Origin: Bin22 sp965207275
GTDB lineage: Bacteria > Chloroflexota > Dehalococcoidia > Lucifugimonadales > UBA3495
Direction: 5' to 3'
Assembly: GCA_965207275.1 (NCBI GenBank)
Contig: CBDBMH010000002.1
Span: 2,604,001 to 2,668,000 of the forward strand
Length of the DNA: 64,000 nt
The notes below the pieces were generated by a model, which was given only the letters and a program-made list of their open reading frames with translations, did not search any database and was not told where the DNA came from. This document shows positions 24,492 through 35,029 of the stretch, piece after piece. Numbering within the stretch: position 1 is the stretch's first letter; every line of letters begins with the position of its first letter. Made by a program: the position numbers and the translations under genes.

Positions 24492-27434
24492 GTGATTTCC
24501 AACAATGCCAGGGTAGCCAGGGCCCTCTACCTGCTGAAGCTGGACCTGGATAACTTCGTTCCCCGGGAATTCGGCAACTGCCACCAGGACCAGACTCTTA
24601 CCGTCCTGAACCAGATTCTGGGCCAGTCCCGCGACTCACAAAAGCCCTTCCATAATATGAAGACGCAGGACTTGCTGGCCGTGATCCAAGCTTCCTGGTG
24701 GAATATTTTTGACCGGGCCCTGGGGGGAGTCGAACCTGGCCTGGTCCGCGAAGTGGCCCTGACGCACGAGACATGGGCCGGACGGAATAGCTTCGGTGCG
24801 GAGAGCGCTTTCCAGGCGTTGAATTCCATTCAGCGGCTGTTGGCGGCCATGTCGTCGCCCAGCACGCTGGAACTGGACATGCTCAAACGGGAATGCCTCG
24901 AATCGGAAATTGAGGATGAGGAGCGGGAGGAGGAAGGAGTTCCTCACCGCGTTGACGAACCTGCCGAAAGTGCACCTGGCGCCGGTGACGAGGACACCGT
25001 CGTAAATGTCCAACCGCCCACCGCCGAGGCTGCTCCAGGCAAAGCGGCGGAGGGAGTAGCGAAAGAGGTTGACGCCACCGACCAGGGTCCCTATGCTGCG
25101 GACTTACTGAGCGCGCTGCGGGAGGCAGGCGCCCTGCGGGAAGAGGACTATCTGACCAGTGCAGTCCGAGACGCTATTCAGGGACGGCACGCCGACGATT
25201 CCCTGGTTCAGGAACTTAGCCTATCCCTGGCCCAGGCCCTTGAAGAACAGGGTATCCAGCGCCTGCTCGCCTACCAGGGGGAGGCGCTATCGCACATCCT
25301 GGCAGGAAGCAACGTGGCTTTGGAGGCCGGATGGGCATCGGATGAGACGGTCACCTTGGCTATTCCCCTGGCAGAATCCCTTCTTAGGAGTCCCGGTTGC
25401 GGCGGGCTGGTCCTTTGCCCGGACGAGGGACTGGTCGAAATTCTGGTGGAATGCCTGAGTATTCTGCTGTCGGGCCCGCGATTTCTGGTTACCGCTGACA
25501 CCGGGGAATTGTCTGAACCTGCTTCGGATGCGGGAGACCAGTTGCCAGCGGTGGTTCTGGTGACATCCGTGGACAGGTTGAACGGCGCCCTGGCCACGCC
25601 CCGGGAGGGGTGGCTGTCTGTCCTGAAAGACCTGAAATTCGTCGCCATCCCCCAGGCCCAGCATTACCGGGGTTACTTCGGGTCAAATGTGGCCCTGTTG
25701 CTTCGCCGACTCGCCCACCGATTGGGGATCCTGGGCGCCAACCCCCGCTACTTCGTTCTCGCCCAGGGTTGCGCCAATAGTATCGAATTGGCCCGGAACC
25801 TTACAGGACAGGACTTCCAGGCAGTCTCCGGATTGGAAAGGCCGGCAGCCAGGCGTCACTATGTAGCGGTCGGTCCGCGGGATCCTGAGGGAACGGGCCA
25901 GGTGGATTTGGCCGACCGCATGGCGCGAGCGGCCCTTGCCTGCCTGAGTTCCGGCAAGTCGGTCCTGGTCTATTGCGGGGAGGAAAGCCTGTCCCAGTCG
26001 GCTTTCAACGCCGCCATGCGATTGAGGGAGGGCACGGACGTAGCGGAAGGCTCCCTCTCGCTGGGTGGAGAAAGCCAGCCCGTCCCACCGGACAACGGCA
26101 GCGGTAATGAAGGGTTCGGGCAGGGGCCCCGCGCCGTTTTCACGGCGACTTCCCAGATTTCGGAATCCCAGCCAAACCACTTTGATGGCGTCATCCTGGG
26201 CGGGCATTTCTCCTCCCCCCACGTTGCGCTGAACCTGATGGAGAGCGGCGGGGCGGACCAGGGCGAGGCTTTCGCGCTGTTCTATACGTCCTGCGACATA
26301 GATGGCAGCTTCGCTTTTCGCAATTTCGAATGGCTGTTGGGCAAAGAACAGGGCCAGGTAGTAATAGACCCTGACATTCCGGAGGTAATCAGCGCCCACT
26401 TGCCCGCGCTGGCCCAGGAGGCGGAAGGCCGTATCTACTCCTTTTCCAGGGAGGCGCTGGGCAACGCCGTATTCCAGGCGCTGTGCCGGGAGGCCTCCTC
26501 GATATGGACCAGAGAGGAAACCAATGCACCGGTAGCGCCCCTCCGCCCTTCAGCTCAGCAACGGTGGGACCTGTGGTCGGAAGGGCATCAGCTCTCTTCC
26601 CTGCCTCCCTACGGCAGGTTCCGGGAGATTTACCCGGGCTGTGTGATCGCGCTGCACGGCAGAAAGTACCGGGTGGCATCAATCGACCCCGGAGACGACG
26701 GCGGTCAGGCGCCGGCTATAGCGCTGGAAAACGCCGAAGCGCTGGCCAACCTGCGGACGGTGCCCAGTTTCGCCGCCTCAGTTACGGTAGTCGACGAGTC
26801 CCTGTGTTTTTCCCTCGCTCCAGGAGTGTCGTTGCACTTGGGCAGGGTGACGGTGGCGGAAGAGCTGGTCAACGTCTCCGTAATTGATGAATCTGACAGC
26901 CCGGGTCTGGGCTACGAGTCGCCGGATGGCCAGGAAGGTCAGCAGCTGGTGACTGCCACCTTTACCCCCGACGAAGAAATCACCTGGAGCATTGACTCAC
27001 AAGCCTTCTGGATTGAACTGGCCGGGCTGGCGGAGAACCGGAGTTCAGGCGCTGCGGAGGGCGCGGGCCTGCTGGATGCGCCGGTCGTCACGGCCCTTGA
27101 GCAGATGTTCCGAGCCGGCGCCAATTTCACCCTTCTTCTGGACCAATACGATCTGGCCACCTACTCCCAGGGATCAACCATCTTTGTTGTCGAGGTCAGC
27201 CCCGAATCCGTGGGCATCGCGAAAAAGGTCTTCGACCACTGGCGGGACATCCTGCATAGTGGCGCCAGCCTGGCCAGGCAATGCCCTGGCAACGAGGGCT
27301 ATGTCTCTTCTCTGCTGCCGGTATCGCCAGACGAAATGCGTCTCGACAAGGCAGGCGGGCTGGCCCTGTCGGACAGGCTGCTGGAGATTACTCCAGGTTC
27401 GCAAAAGCCAGGATTCAGGAAAAGACCCGTGTAG
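24492..27434 (+). CDS. HEPN(Swt1)-MrfA/Hrq1-like helicase homologue with all catalytic motifs lost
   Basis: A 980-residue intact frame (GTG, GAGG upstream). Residues 1-125 resemble the Swt1-type HEPN domain, but the expected R-x-x-WAH is THETWAGR (91-98). After an acidic linker (130-200), residues 250-980 follow the Hrq1/MrfA (YprA) DEAH helicase: LLAYQGEALSHILAGSNVAL, LKFVAIPQAQHYRGYFGSNVALLLRRL, FREIYPGCV and VGIAKKVFDHWRDIL. Walker A reads AGWASDET (279-286) instead of GTGSGKS, DEAH reads PQAQ (387-390), SAT reads AQG (424-426), QQAGRAGR reads NLMESGGA (581-588), and the zinc cysteines of the C-terminal domain are gone except C931. It is probably a non-catalytic helicase-fold protein. The role is unknown. 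Confidence 0.8.
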   Translation: MISNNARVARALYLLKLDLDNFVPREFGNCHQDQTLTVLNQILGQSRDSQKPFHNMKTQDLLAVIQASWWNIFDRALGGVEPGLVREVALTHETWAGRNSFGAESAFQALNSIQRLLAAMSSPSTLELDMLKRECLESEIEDEEREEEGVPHRVDEPAESAPGAGDEDTVVNVQPPTAEAAPGKAAEGVAKEVDATDQGPYAADLLSALREAGALREEDYLTSAVRDAIQGRHADDSLVQELSLSLAQALEEQGIQRLLAYQGEALSHILAGSNVALEAGWASDETVTLAIPLAESLLRSPGCGGLVLCPDEGLVEILVECLSILLSGPRFLVTADTGELSEPASDAGDQLPAVVLVTSVDRLNGALATPREGWLSVLKDLKFVAIPQAQHYRGYFGSNVALLLRRLAHRLGILGANPRYFVLAQGCANSIELARNLTGQDFQAVSGLERPAARRHYVAVGPRDPEGTGQVDLADRMARAALACLSSGKSVLVYCGEESLSQSAFNAAMRLREGTDVAEGSLSLGGESQPVPPDNGSGNEGFGQGPRAVFTATSQISESQPNHFDGVILGGHFSSPHVALNLMESGGADQGEAFALFYTSCDIDGSFAFRNFEWLLGKEQGQVVIDPDIPEVISAHLPALAQEAEGRIYSFSREALGNAVFQALCREASSIWTREETNAPVAPLRPSAQQRWDLWSEGHQLSSLPPYGRFREIYPGCVIALHGRKYRVASIDPGDDGGQAPAIALENAEALANLRTVPSFAASVTVVDESLCFSLAPGVSLHLGRVTVAEELVNVSVIDESDSPGLGYESPDGQEGQQLVTATFTPDEEITWSIDSQAFWIELAGLAENRSSGAAEGAGLLDAPVVTALEQMFRAGANFTLLLDQYDLATYSQGSTIFVVEVSPESVGIAKKVFDHWRDILHSGASLARQCPGNEGYVSSLLPVSPDEMRLDKAGGLALSDRLLEITPGSQKPGFRKRPV

Positions 27435-27445
27435 AGGTATCTACC

Positions 27446-28693
27446 ATGACTACCGCCTCGCTCAACATAAACGCCGACCGACTAAACCGCACGCTGGCCG
27501 AACTGGGACGCATTGGCGAAGCGCCCGGCGGAATGATGCGCCTGGCCTACTCGCCTTACGACCTGCAGGGGCGAGAATACGCTATGGGCCTGATGCGGCA
27601 GGCGGGACTGGAAATCCGGTTGGACCCGGCCGGCAACGTCATCGCCCGCAAGCCAGGTTCCGACCCCAGCCTCCAGGCCATTGCCCTCGGTTCTCACACC
27701 GATACAGTGCCCAACGGCGGCAAATATGACGGCGCGCTGGGCGTTCTGGGAGCCATCGAGGTGGCCCACACTCTGGCGGAAAACGGCCACACGCTGCGCC
27801 ATCCCCTGGAGATCATTATCTTCACCAACGAAGAAGGCACCCGCTTTCATCGCTGGCTGCTGGGCAGCAGGGCGATGGCCGGCCTGCTGGAGCCCGAGGA
27901 CTACGACGCCGTAGACGACGAAGGAGTGTCCATCGAGCATCGCCTGGCCGACATTGGCGGAGACCTGTCTCGCATTGACCAGGCGCGCCGGTATCCGGGA
28001 GAACTGGCCGCATATTTTGAGCTTCACATTGAGCAGGGCCCGACCCTGCACCGCGCGGGGACGCCCCTGGGCGCGGTTACGGGCATAACCGGCCGCTACG
28101 TTTTCAAGGTGGAGGTTCAGGGCACGTCAAACCACGCCGGCACCACGCCCATGGCCGAACGGCACGATGCCCTGGCCGCCGCTTCGCACTTGGTGCTGGC
28201 TACCCAGCGATTGGCGACCGATGCGGAAATCTGCCGGGTGGCCACGGTGGGCAACATCCAGGTAACGCCCAACGCCGTCAACGTGGTGCCAGGCGAGGTT
28301 ACCATGGGGGTAGAGTTCCGCGACGTAGACACCAACGCCCTTTCCGCCGCCGAGGCCACCCTGCGCCGAAACGCTGCGGAAGTCGCCGATGCCAATAGAG
28401 TGTCCGTGAGTATCAGCCAGGTAGAGGCCGCTCGGGCCGTGCCCATGCCGGCCCGGATGCAGGCCCTGGTGGCCGAGGCGGCGGACCAGGCAGGGCTGGC
28501 GTTCCAGTCCCTGCCCAGCGGCGCCGGACACGATGCCCAGGCCATGGCGGCCATTACCGAGTCGGGGATGGTCTTCGTGCCCAGCGTGGAGGGAATCAGC
28601 CACTCGCCCCACGAATTCACCGCGCCGTCCGACTGCGCCAATGGCGCCCAGGCCCTGCTGAACATGCTGCTGATGGCCGACGCCCGCTTGTAG
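27446..28693 (+). CDS. Zn-dependent M20 hydrolase, N-carbamoyl-L-amino-acid hydrolase/allantoate amidohydrolase family
   Basis: A 415-residue M20-type amidohydrolase that removes a carbamoyl or ureido group. Metal-binding blocks are visible: GSHTDTVPNGGKYDGALG (His and bridging Asp), TNEEGTRF (Glu pair), and SGAGHDAQ near the C-terminus. SNHAGTTPMAERHDA is the dimerisation-domain substrate loop typical of carbamoylases. The start at 27446 follows GAGG 11 bases after the pseudohelicase stop, so the two genes may be one operon. It may process carbamoylated amino acids or purine-derived ureides. Confidence 0.88.
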   Translation: MTTASLNINADRLNRTLAELGRIGEAPGGMMRLAYSPYDLQGREYAMGLMRQAGLEIRLDPAGNVIARKPGSDPSLQAIALGSHTDTVPNGGKYDGALGVLGAIEVAHTLAENGHTLRHPLEIIIFTNEEGTRFHRWLLGSRAMAGLLEPEDYDAVDDEGVSIEHRLADIGGDLSRIDQARRYPGELAAYFELHIEQGPTLHRAGTPLGAVTGITGRYVFKVEVQGTSNHAGTTPMAERHDALAAASHLVLATQRLATDAEICRVATVGNIQVTPNAVNVVPGEVTMGVEFRDVDTNALSAAEATLRRNAAEVADANRVSVSISQVEAARAVPMPARMQALVAEAADQAGLAFQSLPSGAGHDAQAMAAITESGMVFVPSVEGISHSPHEFTAPSDCANGAQALLNMLLMADARL

Positions 28694-28850
28694 GCTGTCT
28701 CACCAGGAAGGCCAGCGCGACTAACCACTTATGGAAAATCATCCCACAACATCGCCTCGCAAGTATCGAAAAGAGCCGTCGTTCCCGCGGAGGCAGAAAC
28801 CTCGCCGTTGAGAACCGCGCTACTGGGCCAGCATAAGGAGGTTTTCGCTG

Positions 28851-29291
28851 ATGGACATTTCCGCCACCTACGTATTCGACGCCCCGGCCGAAAAGGTCTG
28901 GGGCACCCTGATGGACCCTCAGGCCCTGGCTGCCTGCGTCCCTGGTTGCCAGAGCATGGAATCGACCGGAGATAACGAGTACCAGGCGGTAGTGAACGTG
29001 AGCCTGGGTCCGGTGCGTGGCAGTTTCACCGCAAAGGTGGCCATCACCGAGGCCAGACCTTTTGAGTCTTACCGCCTGAATCTGAGCGGAAACAGCAACA
29101 TCGGCTTTGGCAGCGGCGACTCCCTGGTAACCCTGGAGGAGGCTGACGGCAGGACCACGGTGCGGGTGGAAACCCAGGCCCAGGCCGGCGGCACCGTGGC
29201 CCGGGTAGGTCAGCGCATGATGGAAAGCGTGGCCCGGGGGATGCTGGACCGGTTTTTTTTGTGCTTGCAGGAGACAGTGGGGCGGGGATAG
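28851..29291 (+). CDS. CoxG-like SRPBCC protein
   Basis: A 146-residue START/SRPBCC-fold protein of the carbon-monoxide-dehydrogenase subunit G family. The N-terminal ATYVFDAPAEKVWGTLMDPQALAACVPGCQSM is diagnostic, and GPVRGSFTAKV follows. CoxG proteins help place or mature molybdenum hydroxylases at the membrane, but no coxMSL genes are nearby, and the longer family members have a C-terminal membrane anchor missing here. AAGGAGG is nine bases before the ATG. Confidence 0.85.
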   Translation: MDISATYVFDAPAEKVWGTLMDPQALAACVPGCQSMESTGDNEYQAVVNVSLGPVRGSFTAKVAITEARPFESYRLNLSGNSNIGFGSGDSLVTLEEADGRTTVRVETQAQAGGTVARVGQRMMESVARGMLDRFFLCLQETVGRG

Positions 29292-29461
29292 GTTGGGATG
29301 TTGGGAAACTCCAGCCCGTACTTCCCGCAAAGACCAGTATTCAAAGGTACGCCAGCCTCGTGTTACCCCCCTTCCATTCTTGATCCTGGATCAAGACAGG
29401 AATTACGACCCTTTCAGTGGACGGTTCACCTACCACGTACAGACAGCAGGAGAAACTAGCC

Positions 29462-30811
29462 ATGCCCCAACCCTATGAACTAACCGTAACCGAAGCCGCC
29501 AGCCTGATCCGCCAACGAGAACTTTCGGCGGCGGAGTTGGCCCGGTCGCTCCTGGACCGCATTGAAACGTTGGAGCCTTCCCTGAAGGCCTGGGTGTACC
29601 TGGACCGGGCCACGGTCCTCGCCGAAGCGGAGGCCAGGGACCGGGAAATGGCCGGCGGCGCATCGCCGGGGCCCCTGCACGGCATTCCCGTGGGAGTAAA
29701 GGACATCTACTACACCGCCGGCATTCCCACCACGGCCTGCTCCAGGGTTTACGAAAATTTTGTGCCCGAGTTTGACGCTGCCCCGGTGACCCTCCTGAAA
29801 CAGGCCGGAGCCATCATGCTGGGCAAGACCGTTACCACCGAATTTGCCTGCATGGATCCCTCCCCTACGGTCAATCCCTGGAACGCCGCCCACACTCCGG
29901 GCGGTTCCAGCAGCGGGTCGGCGGTGGCCGTGGCCTCCCGCATGTGCCCCGCGGCTTTGGGGTCGCAGACGGTGGGCTCGGTGCTGCGTCCCGCCTCCTA
30001 CAACGGCGTGGTTGGGTTCAAGCCGAGCTACGGGCGGGTCAGCAGACACGGCGTCATACCGGTAAGCTGGTCATTGGATACGATGGGGTGGATGTCTCGG
30101 ACCGTCGAAGACGCGGCGCTTCTGCTCCAGGTAATGGCCGGTCCCGATGACAACGACCCCGTTGCCGCGACGATGCAGGTTCCCGACTACGTCGAGGCTC
30201 TCCGGAACCCGGCGCCTCCCAGCATTGGCGTCATCCGCCAGTTCTTTCTTGACCAGGCGGACGAGGAGACCCGGCAGCATACCGGCGCCATGGTGGAACG
30301 CCTGGCCGAGGCTGGGGCGGAAGTGATTGAGGTCGCCCTGCCACCCAGCATGGACACCGCCATCGAGGACCAGCAGATCATTATGGCGGTGGAGGGTTCT
30401 ACCTTCCACGAGCCCATGTACCGGCGCCAGGCCATGGACTACCAGCCGGGCATCCGGGCGATGATCCGGCGGGGTCTGGAAACCGACGCCGTTACCTACT
30501 CCCGCGCCATGGAGCGAAGGCAGCAGTTCATCACCGAAATGCGAAAACTGGCCGAGAGGGTGGATGTTCTGCTGACTCCCTCCACACCCACACCTCCCCT
30601 GCCCGACCTGACCAACACGGGCAACACCATGTACCAGGGGCCGTGGACCTCCTGCGGCCTCCCGGCCATCACCCTTCCCTCCGGGCTGTCAGCGTCGGGC
30701 GTGCCGCTGGGGTTGCAACTGGTGGGAGCCTACATGGGCGAGGCCGGGCTTCTGGCGGCCGCCCGGTGGTGCGAAGAGGCTTTGCTGGTACGGTTGAGGC
30801 CTCCGGTCTAG
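29462..30811 (+). CDS. Amidase signature family protein
   Basis: A 449-residue amidase. The catalytic triad Ser-cisSer-Lys is present: Lys in GIPVGVKDIYYT and the serines in TPGGSSSGSAVAVASRMCPAALGSQTVGSVLRPAS. The family includes GatA, but no gatC or gatB is near, and the C-terminus differs, so a catabolic amide or carbamate hydrolase is more likely. AGGAG sits nine bases before the chosen ATG; the frame reaching 29417 has no site. It is the last gene before the 16S unit. Confidence 0.88.
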   Translation: MPQPYELTVTEAASLIRQRELSAAELARSLLDRIETLEPSLKAWVYLDRATVLAEAEARDREMAGGASPGPLHGIPVGVKDIYYTAGIPTTACSRVYENFVPEFDAAPVTLLKQAGAIMLGKTVTTEFACMDPSPTVNPWNAAHTPGGSSSGSAVAVASRMCPAALGSQTVGSVLRPASYNGVVGFKPSYGRVSRHGVIPVSWSLDTMGWMSRTVEDAALLLQVMAGPDDNDPVAATMQVPDYVEALRNPAPPSIGVIRQFFLDQADEETRQHTGAMVERLAEAGAEVIEVALPPSMDTAIEDQQIIMAVEGSTFHEPMYRRQAMDYQPGIRAMIRRGLETDAVTYSRAMERRQQFITEMRKLAERVDVLLTPSTPTPPLPDLTNTGNTMYQGPWTSCGLPAITLPSGLSASGVPLGLQLVGAYMGEAGLLAAARWCEEALLVRLRPPV

Positions 30812-30895
30812 CTTCGAGCAAGGCAGCCCCTGGGTGGAAGCGGTGGCGGATTGCCTGGAGACCGGGGGCCGGTTTGAACAAATTCACAAAACCCC

Positions 30896-30924
30896 TTGAC
30901 ACTACTTCAAGGGCTGGATATACT
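30896..30924 (+). promoter_or_regulatory. rRNA promoter
   Basis: TTGACA (30896-30901), 17-base spacer, TATACT (30919-30924), about 78 bases before mature 16S rRNA. A near-consensus promoter, as expected for rRNA. Confidence 0.8.
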
Positions 30925-30963
30925 AACCGAACGCTCTTGAACCGAAGGGTGCAGGAGCGGGCA

Positions 30964-30990
30964 CTTTAACAGTTGAATAGTAGAAGGAAG
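30964..30990 (+). other. 5' arm of 16S rRNA processing stem
   Basis: This 27-base segment is nearly complementary to 32718-32743, with 12 perfect base pairs AGTAGAAGGAAG/CTTCCTTCTACT next to a further 14 mostly paired bases. It would bring the two ends of pre-16S together for RNase III-type processing. Confidence 0.75.
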
Positions 30991-31001
30991 TAAGGTTTTT
31001 C

Positions 31002-32517
<1,516 letters not shown>

Positions 32518-32717
32518 GGGAGCAATTAACCTCTGTGGTTTTTCGGGCTGACCGGATCGCGCAGAGGCCATCTCCCAGGTCGATCGGTGAGTGTTCCGTT
32601 TCCCCAAGCTAGATAGGTAGAGCGCAAGCTCCCCGGCGAAAGGAATCGGTCCCCTGAGAAAGCTCATTGTCCATCTGGTCCGCCTATGGCGGACAAACCA
32701 ACTCACTTAGAACTTCT

Positions 32718-32743
32718 CTTCCTTCTACTGTTCAGATGTTAAG
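32718..32743 (+). other. 3' arm of 16S rRNA processing stem
   Basis: Complementary partner of 30964-30990. Its position just ahead of the terminator shows that the primary transcript holds only 16S rRNA. Confidence 0.75.
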
Positions 32744-32756
32744 GTGCATAACTTGG

Positions 32757-32790
32757 AGCCGGGCCTTGTAAGGCCCGGCTTCTGTTTTTC
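32757..32790 (+). terminator. Terminator of the 16S rRNA unit
   Basis: Stem GCCGGGCC/GGCCCGGC (32758-32765 and 32772-32779) with a short loop, followed by TTCTGTTTTTC. The T tract and strong stem fit Rho-independent termination. Confidence 0.88.
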
Positions 32791-33167
32791 CTCGTCAAAG
32801 CTTCCCAACTTTCCTGACCACCGTACCAGTCACCGCCAACGGCAGGCCGGACGGCTGGTCTGTCCCTCTCGGGCTTAGCCTCAAGGCGGAAGGGACTCTA
32901 TGATGGGCCCCGATTGTCTCGATCATCCCGCAGGCGCCAGGACCGCGCGATGCCTGGCGACCTTGGTTTTATTGCCCCTTGTTTCGCCAAAGCTGCCGTT
33001 CCTCAGCGTTGATGTTGGGGCAAGTCGAGGACTGGCAAGCGCTACACGGGTTGGCTCTGCCTGCCAATACCGCCGTTTCCTACTGCCGGGGTATGGAAAA
33101 AAGGCTCTGATCGTGCCATAATATTGCCTGCACAAGGCCCATTCACGGCCTGCATAAACTTCCCCGG
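32791..33167. other. Gap between 16S unit and sat
   Basis: About 375 bases with no supported gene. The spacer 32515-32717 before the terminator also holds no tRNA. The sat promoter should lie here but I cannot name it. Confidence 0.4.
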
Positions 33168-34481
33168 ATGCAAGTTATTGACCGCAATCAACCAGTGGGA
33201 CGGCGCCGGAAACAGTTGGTAGATAACAGCCTATCCCCCCACGGCGGAGTCCTGGTCGAGCGAGTTGCCCCATTGCAGGCGGGCGACTTCGACCGAATCT
33301 CCAACCTTCCCCGCATCCCCGTTCGCGACCAGATAGCGCGGGAATGCGTAAACATTGCTTACGGGTTTTTCTCACCCCTGGAAGGGTTCATGGGCCCCGA
33401 CGACCTGGACTCGGTGGCCCGCAACATGACCCTGGAAAGCGGGTACATCTGGAGCATTCCCATAGTTTTTGATCTCTCGGAGGCTGAGGTCTCCGGGTTT
33501 GCCCTCCAGAGCGGGAAATCCGTCCTCCTCACTTACCAGCAGCAGCCCCTGGCAGTCATGGATGTTGGGGAGATCTACTCCTATGACAAGGAGTTCCTTG
33601 CCCAACAGGTATATGGCACTACCGATGCGGCGCACCCGGGTGTCCAGCGCACCTACGCCTACCGGGAAAGGTTCGTTTCCGGCAAGGTTACCCTGGTAAA
33701 TCCCCCCATCATCAACCCGCCCTTTGACCGGTACTGGCAGACGCCGCGACAGTTGCGCCAGGCCCTGGTCGACCGGGGCTGGAGCAGGGTGGTGGCCCAC
33801 CAGAGCCGGAACGTCCCCCATGCCGGCCACGAGTGGCTGATGAAGGGGGCCTGGTTCGCCTCCGAGGCCGACGGGGTATTGGTCAGCGCGGTCATCGGCG
33901 AAAAAAAGCCGGGAGACTATATTGACGAGGCCATTGTGCTGACCCACGATCTCCTGGGGCAGGCGGGCTTCTTCCGGGAAGGGACGCATCTCACCTCCAC
34001 CCTGATGTGGGACATGCGCTACGCCGGTCCCCGGGAGGCGGTATTTCACGCCCTGGTGCGCAAGAACCTGGGCTGTACCCACCATATGTTCGGCCGCGAC
34101 CATGCCGGAGTGGGCAGCTACTATGATACCTACGCCGCCCACCGCATCTTTGATGATCTGCCCGACCTGGGGATCAAGTCCGTATTGACGCTGGAGTGGT
34201 GGTACTGCCCCGTCTGCTGCAGCGTGACCTACGAAGGACTGTGCGGCCACCCGGACCGGAAGCAGGACCTGGCCGGTACTCTCATTCGCCGCATTATCCA
34301 GGGCGGCGAGGAACCGGCTCCCACCACTCTGAGAGCCGAAGTGCTGGCGGTGGTGCGGGACTGCGCGGAAACGTACGGTTTCGGCTCACCCTTCGTGGAG
34401 GAGAATTACCTTCAGAACCGCACCCCGGTTATGTCCATGCCCGAACTGGAAGCCGGCTGTACCTGTACCGGAAACAATTAG
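33168..34481 (+). CDS. sat: Sulfate adenylyltransferase (ATP sulfurylase)
   Basis: ATP sulfurylase, interconverting sulfate plus ATP with APS plus pyrophosphate. The 437 residues include HGGVLVERV at the N-terminus, the PP-motif HQSRNVPHAGHE (about 211-222), GRDHAGVGSYYD (about 308) and a zinc-binding segment CPVCCSVTYEGLCGH found in dissimilatory-type enzymes. No APS kinase domain is fused. With aprBA directly behind, it is the dissimilatory form and may run in the ATP-yielding direction. The start lacks a ribosome binding site and is provisional. Confidence 0.93.
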   Translation: MQVIDRNQPVGRRRKQLVDNSLSPHGGVLVERVAPLQAGDFDRISNLPRIPVRDQIARECVNIAYGFFSPLEGFMGPDDLDSVARNMTLESGYIWSIPIVFDLSEAEVSGFALQSGKSVLLTYQQQPLAVMDVGEIYSYDKEFLAQQVYGTTDAAHPGVQRTYAYRERFVSGKVTLVNPPIINPPFDRYWQTPRQLRQALVDRGWSRVVAHQSRNVPHAGHEWLMKGAWFASEADGVLVSAVIGEKKPGDYIDEAIVLTHDLLGQAGFFREGTHLTSTLMWDMRYAGPREAVFHALVRKNLGCTHHMFGRDHAGVGSYYDTYAAHRIFDDLPDLGIKSVLTLEWWYCPVCCSVTYEGLCGHPDRKQDLAGTLIRRIIQGGEEPAPTTLRAEVLAVVRDCAETYGFGSPFVEENYLQNRTPVMSMPELEAGCTCTGNN

Positions 34482-34491
34482 AGGTAAAAGT

Positions 34492-34525
34492 GCGCCCCCG
34501 GCAACTGACACCGGGGGCGCTGTTT
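34492..34525 (+). terminator. Hairpin between sat and aprB, possible attenuator
   Basis: A perfect 10-base stem GCGCCCCCGG/CCGGGGGCGC (34492-34501, 34511-34520) with a 9-base loop, followed by TGTTTT. The T run is short, so it may terminate only partly and uncouple sat from aprBA levels. Confidence 0.6.
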
Positions 34526-34556
34526 TGGGAGGAACGCAAAATCAAAGGAGGAATCT

Positions 34557-35012
34557 ATGCCCACTTTCGTAAATCCCGACGCCTGTAACGCCTGCGCTGG
34601 CGAACACCAGGGTCCGCTGTGCGTCTACATCTGCCCCAACGACCTGATGGCCATGGACACCGGGATCAACAAGGGATTCAACCAGGAGCCGCAGCTCTGT
34701 TCCGAGTGCTACGCCTGCGTAAAGCTTTGTCCCCAGGAAGCCATTGAGGTACGCGGCTATTCCGATTTCATCCCCCTGGGCGCTTCCGTGCAGCCCCGGC
34801 GGGTGGAGGGCGGCCTCACCTGGACGGTAACCTTCCGCAACGGCAAGGTCCTGGAGTTCACCTACCCGTCCCGCAGCACTCCGGTGGGTTCTAGCGACCC
34901 GTATCGCAATTTCACCGAAGACCCGGTGGACGATTTGAAGGGCCAGGGCCTGGCCGGTGAATCCCTGTGGCTGGGGGTGGACGCTCTGCCCACCATCCAG
35001 GCCACCAACTAG
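34557..35012 (+). CDS. aprB: Adenylylsulfate reductase, beta subunit
   Basis: AprB, the electron-transfer subunit of APS reductase. Two [4Fe-4S] ligand sets are visible: C10-x2-C13-x8-C22-x3-C26 and C48-x2-C51-x2-C54-x3-C58. The first has the nine-residue insertion typical of AprB and distinguishes it from generic ferredoxins. The C-terminal tail, rich in beta strands, wraps AprA in known structures. AAAGGAGG is close to the ATG. The complex reversibly converts APS to sulfite and AMP. aprA follows after 17 bases. Confidence 0.95.
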   Translation: MPTFVNPDACNACAGEHQGPLCVYICPNDLMAMDTGINKGFNQEPQLCSECYACVKLCPQEAIEVRGYSDFIPLGASVQPRRVEGGLTWTVTFRNGKVLEFTYPSRSTPVGSSDPYRNFTEDPVDDLKGQGLAGESLWLGVDALPTIQATN

Positions 35013-35029
35013 AGGAGGCCACGAGCGAA

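Noticed and set aside
29462..30811. Glutamyl-tRNA amidotransferase subunit A
   Set aside because: The amidase signature is shared, but gatB and gatC are absent and the family position cannot be argued for GatA.
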